A stretch of DNA of 64,000 nt from Streptomyces sp. NBC_00250 (lineage in GTDB: Bacteria > Actinomycetota > Actinomycetes > Streptomycetales > Streptomycetaceae), in contig NZ_CP108088.1 in NCBI RefSeq assembly GCF_036192275.1, positions 6,945,501 through 7,009,500 of the forward strand, written 5' to 3'. The position numbers and the translations under genes are program-made. Shown here in pieces: positions 25,797 to 33,841 of this stretch (position 1 is its first letter; every line of letters starts with the position of its first letter). The notes under the pieces are model-generated. The model had not been told where the DNA came from. It made no database searches and was given only the letters and a program-made list of their open reading frames with translations.

Positions 25797-26627
25797 TCAG
25801 AGGGACGGAGTGGCCTGGATCGCTTCGGGGTCCCTTTCCGGGGTCCCGGGGGCGTCGTTTCCAGGCGTGTCGGACGAGGCGGCGGCCTTCCGGTCCAGCT
25901 TCTCCCGCCGGACCAGGATCACCCAGCCGACGGGTACCCCGCCCGCGAAGAGCCACCACTGCACCGCGTACGCCATGTGGGCGCCGATCGAATCGTGGTC
26001 GGGCTCGGGGATCAGCTCGGGGGTGTCCCCGGTGGGTTCCGGCGTGATCTGTTCCAGGTAGCCGCCGAGCACCTCGCGGCCGATGAGTTCGGCCTGCTGC
26101 CGGCTGTTGATGAGCATGACCTGGCGGTCCGGCAGGCCCTTCAGGTCCTTGATGCCGCTGGCGCCGGTCGTCTCGTCGGCCTTGAGCCGGCCGGTGATGG
26201 TGACCTCGCCCTTGGGGGCGGGCGGCACCGGCGGGAAGGAGTGCTGGTCGGCGGCGGCCGGTACCCAGCCGCGGTTGACCAGGACGACCAGGCCGTCCCG
26301 GAGGACCAGCGGGGTCAGGATGTGGACGCCCACCCGCTCGTCGGCGGAGGTGCGGCGGCGGACGACCACCTCGTGGGCGGTGTCGAAGGTGCCGGTGGCG
26401 GTGACGGGCCGCCAGTAGTCCGAGCGCGGGACCGTGTGGCCGGGGGAGGTGAGCTCCTCGACCGGGACCTGCTTGGCCGCGATGCTGTCCGCGATCAGGG
26501 CGTTCTGGGCGACCCGGCGCTCGTGCCGGTGGAATTGCCAGAAGCCCAGCTCGATCATCGTCGGGACGAGGACGAGGGCGATGAGGGTGAGGATCACCCA
26601 CTGCCGGGACAACAGGAAGCGGTACAC
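25797..26627 (-). CDS. SURF1-family cytochrome oxidase assembly protein
   Basis: 276 residues. There are two transmembrane helices, one near the N-terminus (QWVILTLIALVLVPTMIELGFWQ) and one near the C-terminus (YAVQWWLFAGGVPVGWVIL), around an extracytoplasmic loop with NRGWVP. SURF1 helps place heme in aa3-type oxidases. The GTG start at 26627 gives the usual VYRFLLSRQW beginning; an in-frame TTG lies five codons earlier. A hydrophilic Pro/Asp-rich tail follows the last helix. Confidence 0.9.
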   Translation of the reverse strand: MYRFLLSRQWVILTLIALVLVPTMIELGFWQFHRHERRVAQNALIADSIAAKQVPVEELTSPGHTVPRSDYWRPVTATGTFDTAHEVVVRRRTSADERVGVHILTPLVLRDGLVVLVNRGWVPAAADQHSFPPVPPAPKGEVTITGRLKADETTGASGIKDLKGLPDRQVMLINSRQQAELIGREVLGGYLEQITPEPTGDTPELIPEPDHDSIGAHMAYAVQWWLFAGGVPVGWVILVRREKLDRKAAASSDTPGNDAPGTPERDPEAIQATPSL

Positions 26628-26673
26628 CCCATGACCGTACAACTCGGTCCATGGGGTGCACGCAGTGGGGTTC

Positions 26674-26692
26674 GGCTCGCCCCGGGCGAGCC
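26674..26692 (-). terminator. short GC-rich hairpin
   Basis: Inverted repeat with 8-bp arms (GGCTCGCC/GGCGAGCC) lying 14 nt past the stop of the minus-strand Cys-rich gene. A weak terminator or spacer hairpin. Confidence 0.4.
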
Positions 26693-26705
26693 AAGGATCG
26701 TTTCC

Positions 26706-26939
26706 TCAGACCCTGTCGACGATGCCCACCTTTCCTTCCGCGCGGGCGCAGTGACCGCCGCAGTACCAGCTTCCGTCGACCTCGACGCCCTGTCCGATGA
26801 TCTGGACCCGGCAGTGCTCGCAGATGGGCGCCATGCGATGGATGGCGCAGGCGAAGCAATCGAAGACATGGATCGCGCCCTGGGCATGAATCTCGAAGGA
26901 CATGCCGTAATCGTTTCCGCAGACCTCACAACGTGCCAT
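26706..26939 (-). CDS. small Cys/His-rich metal-binding-like protein
   Basis: 77 residues with nine Cys in zinc-ribbon-like spacing: CEVCGN near the start, DCFACAIHR, ICEHCRV and YCGGHCAR. At least two metal sites are likely. Similar Streptomyces proteins are annotated as prokaryotic metallothionein-like, but no function can be read here. I chose ATG 26939 because the longer frame adds an Arg/Leu-rich lead without a ribosome site. It is followed by a hairpin and the SURF1 gene. Confidence 0.78.
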   Translation of the reverse strand: MARCEVCGNDYGMSFEIHAQGAIHVFDCFACAIHRMAPICEHCRVQIIGQGVEVDGSWYCGGHCARAEGKVGIVDRV

Positions 26940-27002
26940 GCGCCACAGGGTGAGGCTCCCGGCGGGCGCGCGCAGCTCGGCACGCACGCAGGGCCGGGGG
27001 TG

Positions 27003-27989
27003 TCACCCGTCTGCCGGGGCCACGTCGCGGAGCAGCTGGGTGTACGCGGCCTCGTCGACGACCGGCGTGCCGAAGGACTTGGCCTTGACGGTCTTGGAGG
27101 TGGCGGAGTCCGGGTCGTTGGTGACGAGCAGGCTCGTCAGCCGGGAGACGCTCCCGGCCACATGGAGACCGGCGTCGACCGTACGGTCCTCCAGCAGCTC
27201 GCGGTCGACGGAGGTGTCCCCGGAGAAGGCCACCCGCATGCCCTGCTTGAGCGGTTTGTCCTTCTCGTACCGGCCGGGGTTGGGGTACGGGCACGGCGGA
27301 CGCTTCCGCGAGGGGCGCCAGCTGCCCGCCCGGTACGAGGAGGCGTACGAGGCCTGCTGGCCGATCCGGGGCTGCGCGGGCGACGAGGCCCACTCGGTCA
27401 GCGGCCGGCATTCGAGCAGCGGCAGCCGGACGTTGCGCTCGGCCGCCGCGTGCAGGCTCGGCCGGAACGCCTCGGCCAGCACGCGCGCGTCGTCGAGCGC
27501 GTTGTGCGCGCGCTGCTGCACCACGCCGAAGTGCGCGGCGAGCGACTCCAGCTTGTGGTTGGGCAGCGGAAGCGACAGCTCCTTGGCGAGCGCGATCGTG
27601 CACAGTCGCTGCCGCACGGGTGCGGCGGACTCCGCGCGCGCGTACTCCCGGGCGATCATCTGCCAGTCGAACATCGCGTTGTGCGCGACGAGCACCCGCC
27701 CGTCGAGCCGGGCCGCGAACTCCGCCGCGATCTCCGGGAAGAGCGGCGCGCCCTCCAGGACGTCGGTGGTGAGCCCGTGGATCCAGACGGGTCCCGGATC
27801 ACGCTCGGGGTTGACCAGCGTGTACCAGTGGTCCTCGACGTTCCCCTGGGCGTCCAGCCGATAGACGGCAGCCGACACTATCCGGTCGTCGCGGGCGAGT
27901 CCGGTGGTCTCCACGTCGACGACCGCGTACCCCTGCGGGTAGGCGGCCGGCCACGTCGCTGCTGTCGTACGGTCGTCAAGCACGGTCAC
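27003..27989 (-). CDS. DEDDh 3'-5' exonuclease with C-terminal BRCT-like domain
   Basis: 328 residues. The N-terminal RNase-T/DnaQ-like exonuclease domain shows VVDVETTGLARDDR (Exo I), LVAHNAMFDWQMIARE (Exo II) and RAHNALDDARVLAEAF (Exo III His/Asp). A Pro/Arg-rich linker precedes a BRCT-like region (GMRVAFSGDTSVDRELLEDR). It could proofread or process DNA ends. GTG 27989 overlaps the stop of the TetR gene (GTGA) and lacks its own ribosome site, which fits translational coupling. Confidence 0.87.
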   Translation of the reverse strand: MTVLDDRTTAATWPAAYPQGYAVVDVETTGLARDDRIVSAAVYRLDAQGNVEDHWYTLVNPERDPGPVWIHGLTTDVLEGAPLFPEIAAEFAARLDGRVLVAHNAMFDWQMIAREYARAESAAPVRQRLCTIALAKELSLPLPNHKLESLAAHFGVVQQRAHNALDDARVLAEAFRPSLHAAAERNVRLPLLECRPLTEWASSPAQPRIGQQASYASSYRAGSWRPSRKRPPCPYPNPGRYEKDKPLKQGMRVAFSGDTSVDRELLEDRTVDAGLHVAGSVSRLTSLLVTNDPDSATSKTVKAKSFGTPVVDEAAYTQLLRDVAPADG

Positions 27990-28654
27990 TGAGAATACGG
28001 CCCGCGACGGACAACTCCGTCCCCGGTGTCCCCGGAAGCCCCGCCGAGAAGCCCGTCCACCAGAGCGCGCACCGAGTCGACGAACAGACGCTCGGTGTCG
28101 ATCGGGGCGGCCAGGGCGCGGGCGAGCGGGTCGTCGGCCTCCGCGTCCTCGCCCCGCCACAGCTCCTCCTCGGCGGGCGACTGCGCCGGCGCGCGCTCTC
28201 GGTTGCGCTCCACCAGGACGAAGCCCACGACCTGGAACTGCACCGCTCGGACGGCACGCGCCGCGTGTGCCCCGCGCAGCCCCGCCGCGTGCGCCTCGTG
28301 GACCAGGGCGCGCTGGGCCGGCAGGAACATGCGTTCCGTCAGGCCCCGTTCGTGGACCATCGCCACCAGGTGCGGACGCTCGCGCAGGGCGCGGCGCAGG
28401 GCGCGGGCCACCGAGACCATGCGGTCGGCGGGGGTCGCGCCGCGCGGCCGGATCGTGTCGAGGTCGTCGACCGTCCGCTCGACCAGCGCGTCGAGCAGGG
28501 ACTCCCGGTTGCCGACGTGCCAGTAGATCGAGGTGACCGCGGTGCCCAGCTCGGCCGCGAGCCTGCGCATGGTGAGGGCGTCCGGGCCGTGCTGTCTCAC
28601 CAGGGCGGCGGCGGTCTCCAGGACCTCCTCGCGGGTGAGTGCGGCGCGCGCCAT
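27986..28654 (-). CDS. TetR-family transcriptional regulator
   Basis: 222 residues. The N-terminal helix-turn-helix spans roughly residues 8-50 (TMRRLAAELGTAVTSIYWHV). A larger ligand-binding domain with a TetR-C-like pattern follows (RALRERPHLVAMVHERG, FQVVGFVLVERN). ATG 28654 has GGGGGAT upstream. It is divergent from the decarboxylase/amidohydrolase operon, with two related palindromes in the gap, so it most likely represses that operon and itself. Its 3' end overlaps the exonuclease start. Confidence 0.9.
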   Translation of the reverse strand: MARAALTREEVLETAAALVRQHGPDALTMRRLAAELGTAVTSIYWHVGNRESLLDALVERTVDDLDTIRPRGATPADRMVSVARALRRALRERPHLVAMVHERGLTERMFLPAQRALVHEAHAAGLRGAHAARAVRAVQFQVVGFVLVERNRERAPAQSPAEEELWRGEDAEADDPLARALAAPIDTERLFVDSVRALVDGLLGGASGDTGDGVVRRGPYSQ

Positions 28655-28663
28655 CCGATCCCC

Positions 28664-28674
28664 CAACTCTGTTG
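28664..28674. promoter_or_regulatory. candidate TetR operator O2
   Basis: CAACTCTGTTG, with complementary 4-nt arms around TCT, located 10 nt upstream of the TetR start codon. It shares the AACTCTGTT core with the longer site at 28708-28722. Confidence 0.5.
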
Positions 28675-28707
28675 CCCGCACGGGTCTTTACCCTTCATCG
28701 CCGTCGG

Positions 28708-28722
28708 TGTAACTCTGTTACA
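28708..28722. promoter_or_regulatory. candidate TetR operator O1
   Basis: TGTAACTCTGTTACA, with complementary 6-nt arms around TCT, in the divergent gap 28 nt before the decarboxylase-like start. Its centre is 46 nt from that of O2. The form and position are typical of TetR-family operators. Confidence 0.65.
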
Positions 28723-28750
28723 GACCCGACCCCATGAAGGGTGGTACGTC

Positions 28751-29548
28751 ATGGCACGAGTACGGTACGGGGCGCGCACCGACGCCGAGATCGCGGCGGC
28801 CCGGACGAAGAGCGCGAAACTCCCCGACATCTGGTCCACCGGAGTGGTCGCCGTCTGGGAGACCGACCCGGATGTCGTCGCGGCCGTCCTGCCGCCCCCG
28901 CTGAAACCCACCGCGCGGCCCCTCGTCCGCGCCAACATCAGCAAGGTCGACCTGCCCGGCTATCCCCTCGGCGCCGGCTCGGTGGCCGTCGCCGCCGCCC
29001 ACGGTGACCGGGAGGGCTGGTACCCGCTGGTCATGCCGATGACCCACGAGCGCGCCCTGGTCGGCGGCCGTGAGGTCTTCGGCGAGCCGAAGAAGCTCGG
29101 CGAGGTCGTCGTCGAGCGCGACGGGCTCGTCGTCCGCGCCTCGCTCGGGCGGCACGGCATCGACTTCGTCGAGGTGCGCGGCGCGGTCTCCGGACCGCTG
29201 CCGCTCCCGGAGCCGGTCGAGAAGACCGACTTCTACTTCAAGTTCCTGCCCGGCGTCGACGGCTCCGGCTTCGACGCCGAGCCCGTCCTCGTCCACTGCG
29301 TCCGCAACGAGAAGGTGCGCAAGCTGGAGCGGATCACCGGCGACGTGGTCCTGCGCGAGTCGATGTACGACCCGGTCGCCGACCTCCCCGTACGCCGGCT
29401 CGTCGAGATCACCATCGGCGAGAAGACCACCGACCAGAGGGGCACGGTCGCCGAACGGGTCTCCGCGCAGGCCCTCCTGCCGTACATCCACCAGCGGTAC
29501 GACGACCCGCAGCAGATCCTCGACGGCCCGCCGGAAGGGAGCGCCTGA
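28751..29548 (+). CDS. acetoacetate decarboxylase family protein
   Basis: 265 residues matching the acetoacetate-decarboxylase fold, with the catalytic Lys region FGEPKKLGEVV (adjacent lysines, the second or first forming the Schiff base) and the ADC-like start WSTGVVAVWETDPDVVAAVLPPPLKP. ADC relatives in actinomycetes include decarboxylases, aldolases and hydratases, so the reaction is open. ATG follows GAAGGGTGG. It is the first gene of an operon controlled by the divergent TetR; the next ATG overlaps its stop (TGATG). Confidence 0.87.
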   Translation: MARVRYGARTDAEIAAARTKSAKLPDIWSTGVVAVWETDPDVVAAVLPPPLKPTARPLVRANISKVDLPGYPLGAGSVAVAAAHGDREGWYPLVMPMTHERALVGGREVFGEPKKLGEVVVERDGLVVRASLGRHGIDFVEVRGAVSGPLPLPEPVEKTDFYFKFLPGVDGSGFDAEPVLVHCVRNEKVRKLERITGDVVLRESMYDPVADLPVRRLVEITIGEKTTDQRGTVAERVSAQALLPYIHQRYDDPQQILDGPPEGSA

Positions 29549-30432
29549 TGGAGCTCCGCGGGGGACAGGTCGCCGTCGTCACCGGCGCGGCGAGCGGCAT
29601 CGGGCGCGCCATGGCCCGTCGCTTCGCCGCCGAGGGCCTGGCCGTCGTCCTCGGGGACGTCGAGGCGGGCGCGCTCGCGGAGGCCGCCGACGAGCTGATG
29701 GAGGACGGGGCACAGGTCCTCGCCCGGACGGTCGACGTCTCGGACCCCGACGAGGTGCGGGCGTTCGCGGACGCCGCGTACGACACCTTCGGCGCCGTCC
29801 ACGTCCTCTGCAACAACGCGGGCGTCGGCTCCGGCGCCGAGGGCCGTATGTGGGAGCACGAACCCAACGACTGGAAGTGGGCCTTCTCCGTCAACGTCTG
29901 GGGCGTCTTCCACGGCATCCAGGCCTTCGTCCCCCGCATGATCGCGTCCGGTGAGCCCGGACATGTCGTCAACACCTCCTCCGGCGACGGCGGCATCGCC
30001 CCGCTGCCCACCGCCTCCGTGTACGCGGTCACCAAGGCGGCCGTCGTCACCATGACCGAGTCGCTCTACGCCCATCTCAGGGCCGAGCACGCGCGCGTGG
30101 GCGCCTCCGTGCTCTTCCCCGGACCGCACATGCTCCGCACTGGCCTCTGGGAGTCGCACCGCAACCGGCCCGAGCGGTACGCCAAGGAGCGGCCGCGCAG
30201 GACCCCGTACCGCAGCCTCGACCAGTGGGAGGCCGCCATGAAGGAGGCCGGTCACGAGGTCGCCTTCACCCCGGTGGAGGAGGTCGCCGAGCACGTCGTC
30301 GACGGCATCCGCGCCGACCGCTTCTGGATGCTGCCGGAGAGCGAGCACAGCGACCGGCAGATCAGGGCGCGCTCGCGGTCGATGCTCGACCGCGCCAACC
30401 CGTCGTACCTGGAGAGCTTCATTCTCGATTGA
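29548..30432 (+). CDS. classical SDR-family oxidoreductase
   Basis: 294 residues. It has the TGAASGIGRAMARRF cofactor motif, CNNAGVG, NTSSGDGG (catalytic Ser) and the active YAVTK with Lys. Asp after the second strand (LGDVEAG) points to NAD(H) preference. The C-terminal third is longer than usual, with extra charged helices. It overlaps the stop of the decarboxylase-like gene by one base and sits 10 nt before an amidohydrolase gene, so it acts in the same pathway. Confidence 0.9.
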   Translation: MELRGGQVAVVTGAASGIGRAMARRFAAEGLAVVLGDVEAGALAEAADELMEDGAQVLARTVDVSDPDEVRAFADAAYDTFGAVHVLCNNAGVGSGAEGRMWEHEPNDWKWAFSVNVWGVFHGIQAFVPRMIASGEPGHVVNTSSGDGGIAPLPTASVYAVTKAAVVTMTESLYAHLRAEHARVGASVLFPGPHMLRTGLWESHRNRPERYAKERPRRTPYRSLDQWEAAMKEAGHEVAFTPVEEVAEHVVDGIRADRFWMLPESEHSDRQIRARSRSMLDRANPSYLESFILD

Positions 30433-30442
30433 GGGGGCCGTG

Positions 30443-31729
30443 ATGGCCGATCCGAACGACCCGTATCTGATCATCTCCTCCGACTGTCACGCCGGTCTGC
30501 CGACCGAGGAGTACCGGCCCTATCTCGACTCCCGCTTCCACCGCGCGTTCGACGAGTTCCTCGCCGGACGCGAGGCGCGCCGGGAGGCCATGACCCGGCT
30601 CGGGGTCCGCAACGAGGCCTTCGCGGACAAGTGGTTCCACGACAACGAGGAGGGCCTGCGCGGCGGCTGGGACGCCGGGCAGCGGCTCAAGGAGCTCGAC
30701 GGCGACGGGGTCGCCGCCGAGGTGGTCTTCCCCGACGCGGACGCCGTCGACAGCCGCACCGCCGCTCCCTTCGGCGTCGGCCTCGGCCTCTCCGGCGACC
30801 AGGACCCGGAGCTCGGCATGGCGGGCGCGCAGGCGCACAACCGCTGGCTCGCCGAGTTCGTCGGACAGAACCCCGAGCGGCACTGCGGGGTGGCGCTGCT
30901 GCCGATCACCGCCGAGCCGGCGAAGGTCGTCGCCGAGATCCACCGGGCCAAGGAGTCGGGGCTCGGGGCGCTGATGATCCCCTCCATGTGGGTGGACAAG
31001 GAGCCGTACCACGACCGGCGCTACGACCCCGTCTGGGCGGCCGCCGCCGAGACCGGGATGCCGCTGGTCACCCACTCGGGCGCGGCCCCGCGCGAGGAGT
31101 ACGGCGACCACCTCGGCATCTACGTCTCCGAGGTCACCTGGTGGCCGGCCAGGCCGCTGTGGTTCCTGCTCTGGTCGGGCGTCTTCGAGCGCCACCCCGG
31201 ACTGCGGTTCGGGGTCGCCGAGTCCGGCTGCTGGTGGCTGCCGAACCTGCTCTGGTTCATGGACCGGCTCTACCTCGGCGCGCACGGCGGCAAGAAGCTG
31301 TCCCCGTTCGCGGAGCTGAAGCGGCCGCCCAGCGAGTATCTGGACCGGCAGGTCTTCATCTGCGCCACCAACACCAAGCGGCGCGAACTCGCCCAGCGGT
31401 ATGAGATCGGCGTCGACAACATCCTGTGGGGCTCGGACTTCCCGCACCCGGAGGGGACCTGGCCCGACACGCGCGCGTGGCTCCGGAAGACCTTCCACGA
31501 CATCCCGGTGGCGGAGACGCGTCGGATGCTGGGCCTGGCGGCGGCCGAGGTCTTCGGATTCGATACTCGAATATTGGATCCGATCGCCCGTCGCATCGGC
31601 CCCACCCCCGCCGACCTCGGCCAGCCCGCCGACCAGGCCGCCGTGGAGGCCTCCTGGGCCCGCTCGCGCGAAGTCGGCCGCCACTGGCTGACGGACCACG
31701 ACTTCCCCACCCTGGGGGTCACGCCATGA
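30443..31729 (+). CDS. amidohydrolase_2-type metal-dependent hydrolase/decarboxylase (first paralogue)
   Basis: 428 residues, TIM-barrel amidohydrolase (PF04909-like). It begins LIISSDCHAGLPTEEYRPYL, has a His ligand region PLVTHSGAAPREEYGDHLG, a Glu/Ser-Gly turn VAESGCWWLPN and the terminal metal Asp in NILWGSDFPHPEGTWPD. Family members decarboxylate or hydrolyse ring-cleavage acids. ATG 30443 follows GAGGGGG; a GTG 3 nt earlier is possible. The stop overlaps the second paralogue by 4 nt (ATGA). Confidence 0.88.
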   Translation: MADPNDPYLIISSDCHAGLPTEEYRPYLDSRFHRAFDEFLAGREARREAMTRLGVRNEAFADKWFHDNEEGLRGGWDAGQRLKELDGDGVAAEVVFPDADAVDSRTAAPFGVGLGLSGDQDPELGMAGAQAHNRWLAEFVGQNPERHCGVALLPITAEPAKVVAEIHRAKESGLGALMIPSMWVDKEPYHDRRYDPVWAAAAETGMPLVTHSGAAPREEYGDHLGIYVSEVTWWPARPLWFLLWSGVFERHPGLRFGVAESGCWWLPNLLWFMDRLYLGAHGGKKLSPFAELKRPPSEYLDRQVFICATNTKRRELAQRYEIGVDNILWGSDFPHPEGTWPDTRAWLRKTFHDIPVAETRRMLGLAAAEVFGFDTRILDPIARRIGPTPADLGQPADQAAVEASWARSREVGRHWLTDHDFPTLGVTP

Positions 31730-32955
31730 GCGAGGAGCGCTACACGGTCATCTCGGCCGACTGCCACGCGGGCGCCGACCTCCTCGACTACCGCCCCTAC
31801 CTGGAGAAGAAGCACCACGAGGCCTTCGACGCCTGGGCGGCTTCCTACGTCAACCCGTACGAGGACCTGCTCGCCGACACCGCCGACCGCAACTGGAACT
31901 CCGAGCGCCGGCTGCGCGAGCTGGAGGCGGACGGCATCGTCGCCGAGGTCGTCTTCCCCAACACCGTCCCGCCGTTCTTCCCCAAGGCCTCCCTGATGGC
32001 GCAGCCGCCCAGCGCGGCCGAGTACGAGCAGCGCTGGGCCGGACTCCAGGCGCACAACCGCTGGCTGGCCGACTTCTGCGCGGCCGCACCGGGGCGCAGG
32101 GCCGGCGTGGCGCAGATCCTCCTCAACGACGTCGACGGGGCGGTCGCCGAGATCCGCCGCGTCCGCGAGGCGGGACTCACCGGGGGCATCCTGCTGCCCG
32201 GGGTGCCGCCCGGCTCGCCCGTGCCCGAGCTGTACTCGGAGGCGTACGACCCGATCTGGGCGGTCTGCGCCGAGCTCGACGTCCCCGTCAACCACCACGG
32301 CGGCTCGGCGTCGCCGCCGCTGGGCGACGAACCGGCCGCCCGCGCGGTCTTCATGGTGGAGACCACCTGGTTCTCCCACCGGGCGCTGTGGCACCTGGTC
32401 TTCGGCGGCGCCTTCCGGCGCCACCCGGGGCTCAAACTGGTCCTGACCGAGCAGGGCTCGGGCTGGATCCCGGGCGTGCTCGACATGCTGGACTACTACC
32501 ACGGCCGCCTGGTGTCGGCCGCGACGAAGGCCTCCACGGCGGAGTCCAAGTTCGGCGCGGGCCTCGCCGAGGCCATGGGCAAGGGCCCCAGCGCGGTCTG
32601 GCGCGACAACTGCTTCGTCGGCGCGAGCTTCATGCGCCCCCACGAGGTGCCGCTGCGCGACCGGATCGGCCTCGACAAGATCATGTGGGGCAGCGACTAC
32701 CCGCACGACGAGGGCACCACCCCGTACTCCCGCGAAGGCCTCCGGATCGCCTATGCCGGGCTGCCGAAGGAGGAGGTCGCGGCGATGGTCGGCGGCAACG
32801 CGGCCCGTGTCTACGGCTTCGACCTCCGTCTGCTCGACCCCCTCGCCGCCGTCCACGGTCCGCGCGTCGAGGAGATCGCCGAACCCCTGAAGGAGGTCCC
32901 CGCGGGCGCCACCAGCCCGGCCTTCGCTCCGGGCGGGTCGGTCCGCGTCTGGTGA
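31726..32955 (+). CDS. amidohydrolase_2-type metal-dependent hydrolase/decarboxylase (second paralogue)
   Basis: 409 residues, a tandem paralogue of the preceding gene: TVISADCHAGADLLDYRPYL, VNHHGGSASPPLGDEPAARA, LVLTEQGSGWIPGVLDML and KIMWGSDYPHDEGTTPYS. Similar start, metal His and final Asp motifs are kept, while the barrel loops differ. The two may form a heteromer or act on successive substrates; neither can be proved from sequence. ATGA overlap with the first copy shows coupled translation. Confidence 0.88.
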   Translation: MSEERYTVISADCHAGADLLDYRPYLEKKHHEAFDAWAASYVNPYEDLLADTADRNWNSERRLRELEADGIVAEVVFPNTVPPFFPKASLMAQPPSAAEYEQRWAGLQAHNRWLADFCAAAPGRRAGVAQILLNDVDGAVAEIRRVREAGLTGGILLPGVPPGSPVPELYSEAYDPIWAVCAELDVPVNHHGGSASPPLGDEPAARAVFMVETTWFSHRALWHLVFGGAFRRHPGLKLVLTEQGSGWIPGVLDMLDYYHGRLVSAATKASTAESKFGAGLAEAMGKGPSAVWRDNCFVGASFMRPHEVPLRDRIGLDKIMWGSDYPHDEGTTPYSREGLRIAYAGLPKEEVAAMVGGNAARVYGFDLRLLDPLAAVHGPRVEEIAEPLKEVPAGATSPAFAPGGSVRVW

Positions 32956-32979
32956 CCGGCCGGGTGCGACGCTCCTGAG

Positions 32980-33708
32980 GTGACCGACGCACCCGAGGTG
33001 GCCGACGCCCCCGAACACGAGGCCCACGGCGGAGGCCTCGGCTCCCGTCTCAACTGGCTCCGGGCGGCCGTGCTCGGAGCCAACGACGGAGTCGTCTCCA
33101 CCGCGGGCCTCGTCGTCGGCGTCGCCGGCGCCACCGAGTCCCAGGCGGCGCTGCTCACCGCCGGTCTCGCGGGGCTGCTCGCCGGATCGATGTCGATGGC
33201 GGCGGGGGAGTACGTCTCCGTCTCCACCCAGCGCGACTCCGAGCAGGCCGCCCTCGCCCAGGAGAAACGCGAACTGCGCGAGGATCCGGAAGCGGAACTC
33301 GCCGAACTGACCGGCCTCCTGGCGGCCCGCGGCCTCTCCGCCGACGTGGCCCGCGAGGCCGCCGAGCAGCTCACCGCCCGCGACGCCCTGCGCGCCCACG
33401 CGCGCGTGGAGCTGGGCATCGACCCGGACCAGCTCACGATCCCCTGGCACGCGGCCGCCGCGAGCTTCCTCGCCTTCACCGTCGGCGCCCTGCTCCCGCT
33501 CCTCGCGATCGTCCTTCCCCCGGCCTCCGCCCGCCTCTGGGTCACGGTCGTCTCGGTCCTGGCGGCCCTGGCCTTCACCGGCTGGTGGAGCGCCCGCCTG
33601 GGCGAGGCCCCGGCGGGCCGCGCGATCCTCCGCAACGTGGCGGGCGGCGCCCTGGCGATGGCGGTCACCTACGGTGCGGGCTCACTGCTGGGAGCGACGG
33701 GCGTCTAA
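32980..33708 (+). CDS. VIT1/CCC1-family transporter
   Basis: 242 residues with about five transmembrane helices. VIT family motifs are LNWLRAAVLGANDGVVSTAGLV and LAGSMSMAAGEYVSVSTQRDSE, followed by a charged helical insert and three C-terminal helices. VIT/CCC1 proteins move Fe(II) or Mn(II) out of the cytosol. GTG start 24 nt after the second amidohydrolase, so possibly co-transcribed, though a functional link is not evident. Confidence 0.88.
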   Translation: MTDAPEVADAPEHEAHGGGLGSRLNWLRAAVLGANDGVVSTAGLVVGVAGATESQAALLTAGLAGLLAGSMSMAAGEYVSVSTQRDSEQAALAQEKRELREDPEAELAELTGLLAARGLSADVAREAAEQLTARDALRAHARVELGIDPDQLTIPWHAAAASFLAFTVGALLPLLAIVLPPASARLWVTVVSVLAALAFTGWWSARLGEAPAGRAILRNVAGGALAMAVTYGAGSLLGATGV

Positions 33709-33742
33709 GCGACGGGCGTCCAGGGGTGCCTTACGGAGGCCC

Positions 33743-33774
33743 CTTGTCAGAAGGTGCCAAGGCTTGCTGACAAG
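33743..33774 (+). terminator. hairpin downstream of the VIT gene
   Basis: Inverted repeat CTTGTCAG...CTGACAAG (8-bp arms, 16-nt spacer) 35 nt after the VIT stop. It could instead be an operator for the following lipid gene. A 12-bp direct repeat (gcgacgggcgtc at 33694 and 33709) spans the VIT stop codon just before it. Confidence 0.45.
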
Positions 33775-33841
33775 TCGTCTCGCATACTTGTTGGTAACCA
33801 CGTCTAGCCGCACCCCGACCTGCGCACCTACCGTCAACGGC

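Noticed and set aside
33694..33720. 12-bp direct repeat around the VIT stop codon as an attachment site
   Set aside because: Only two short copies 15 bases apart, with no integrase or tRNA nearby. Best seen as a local duplication.
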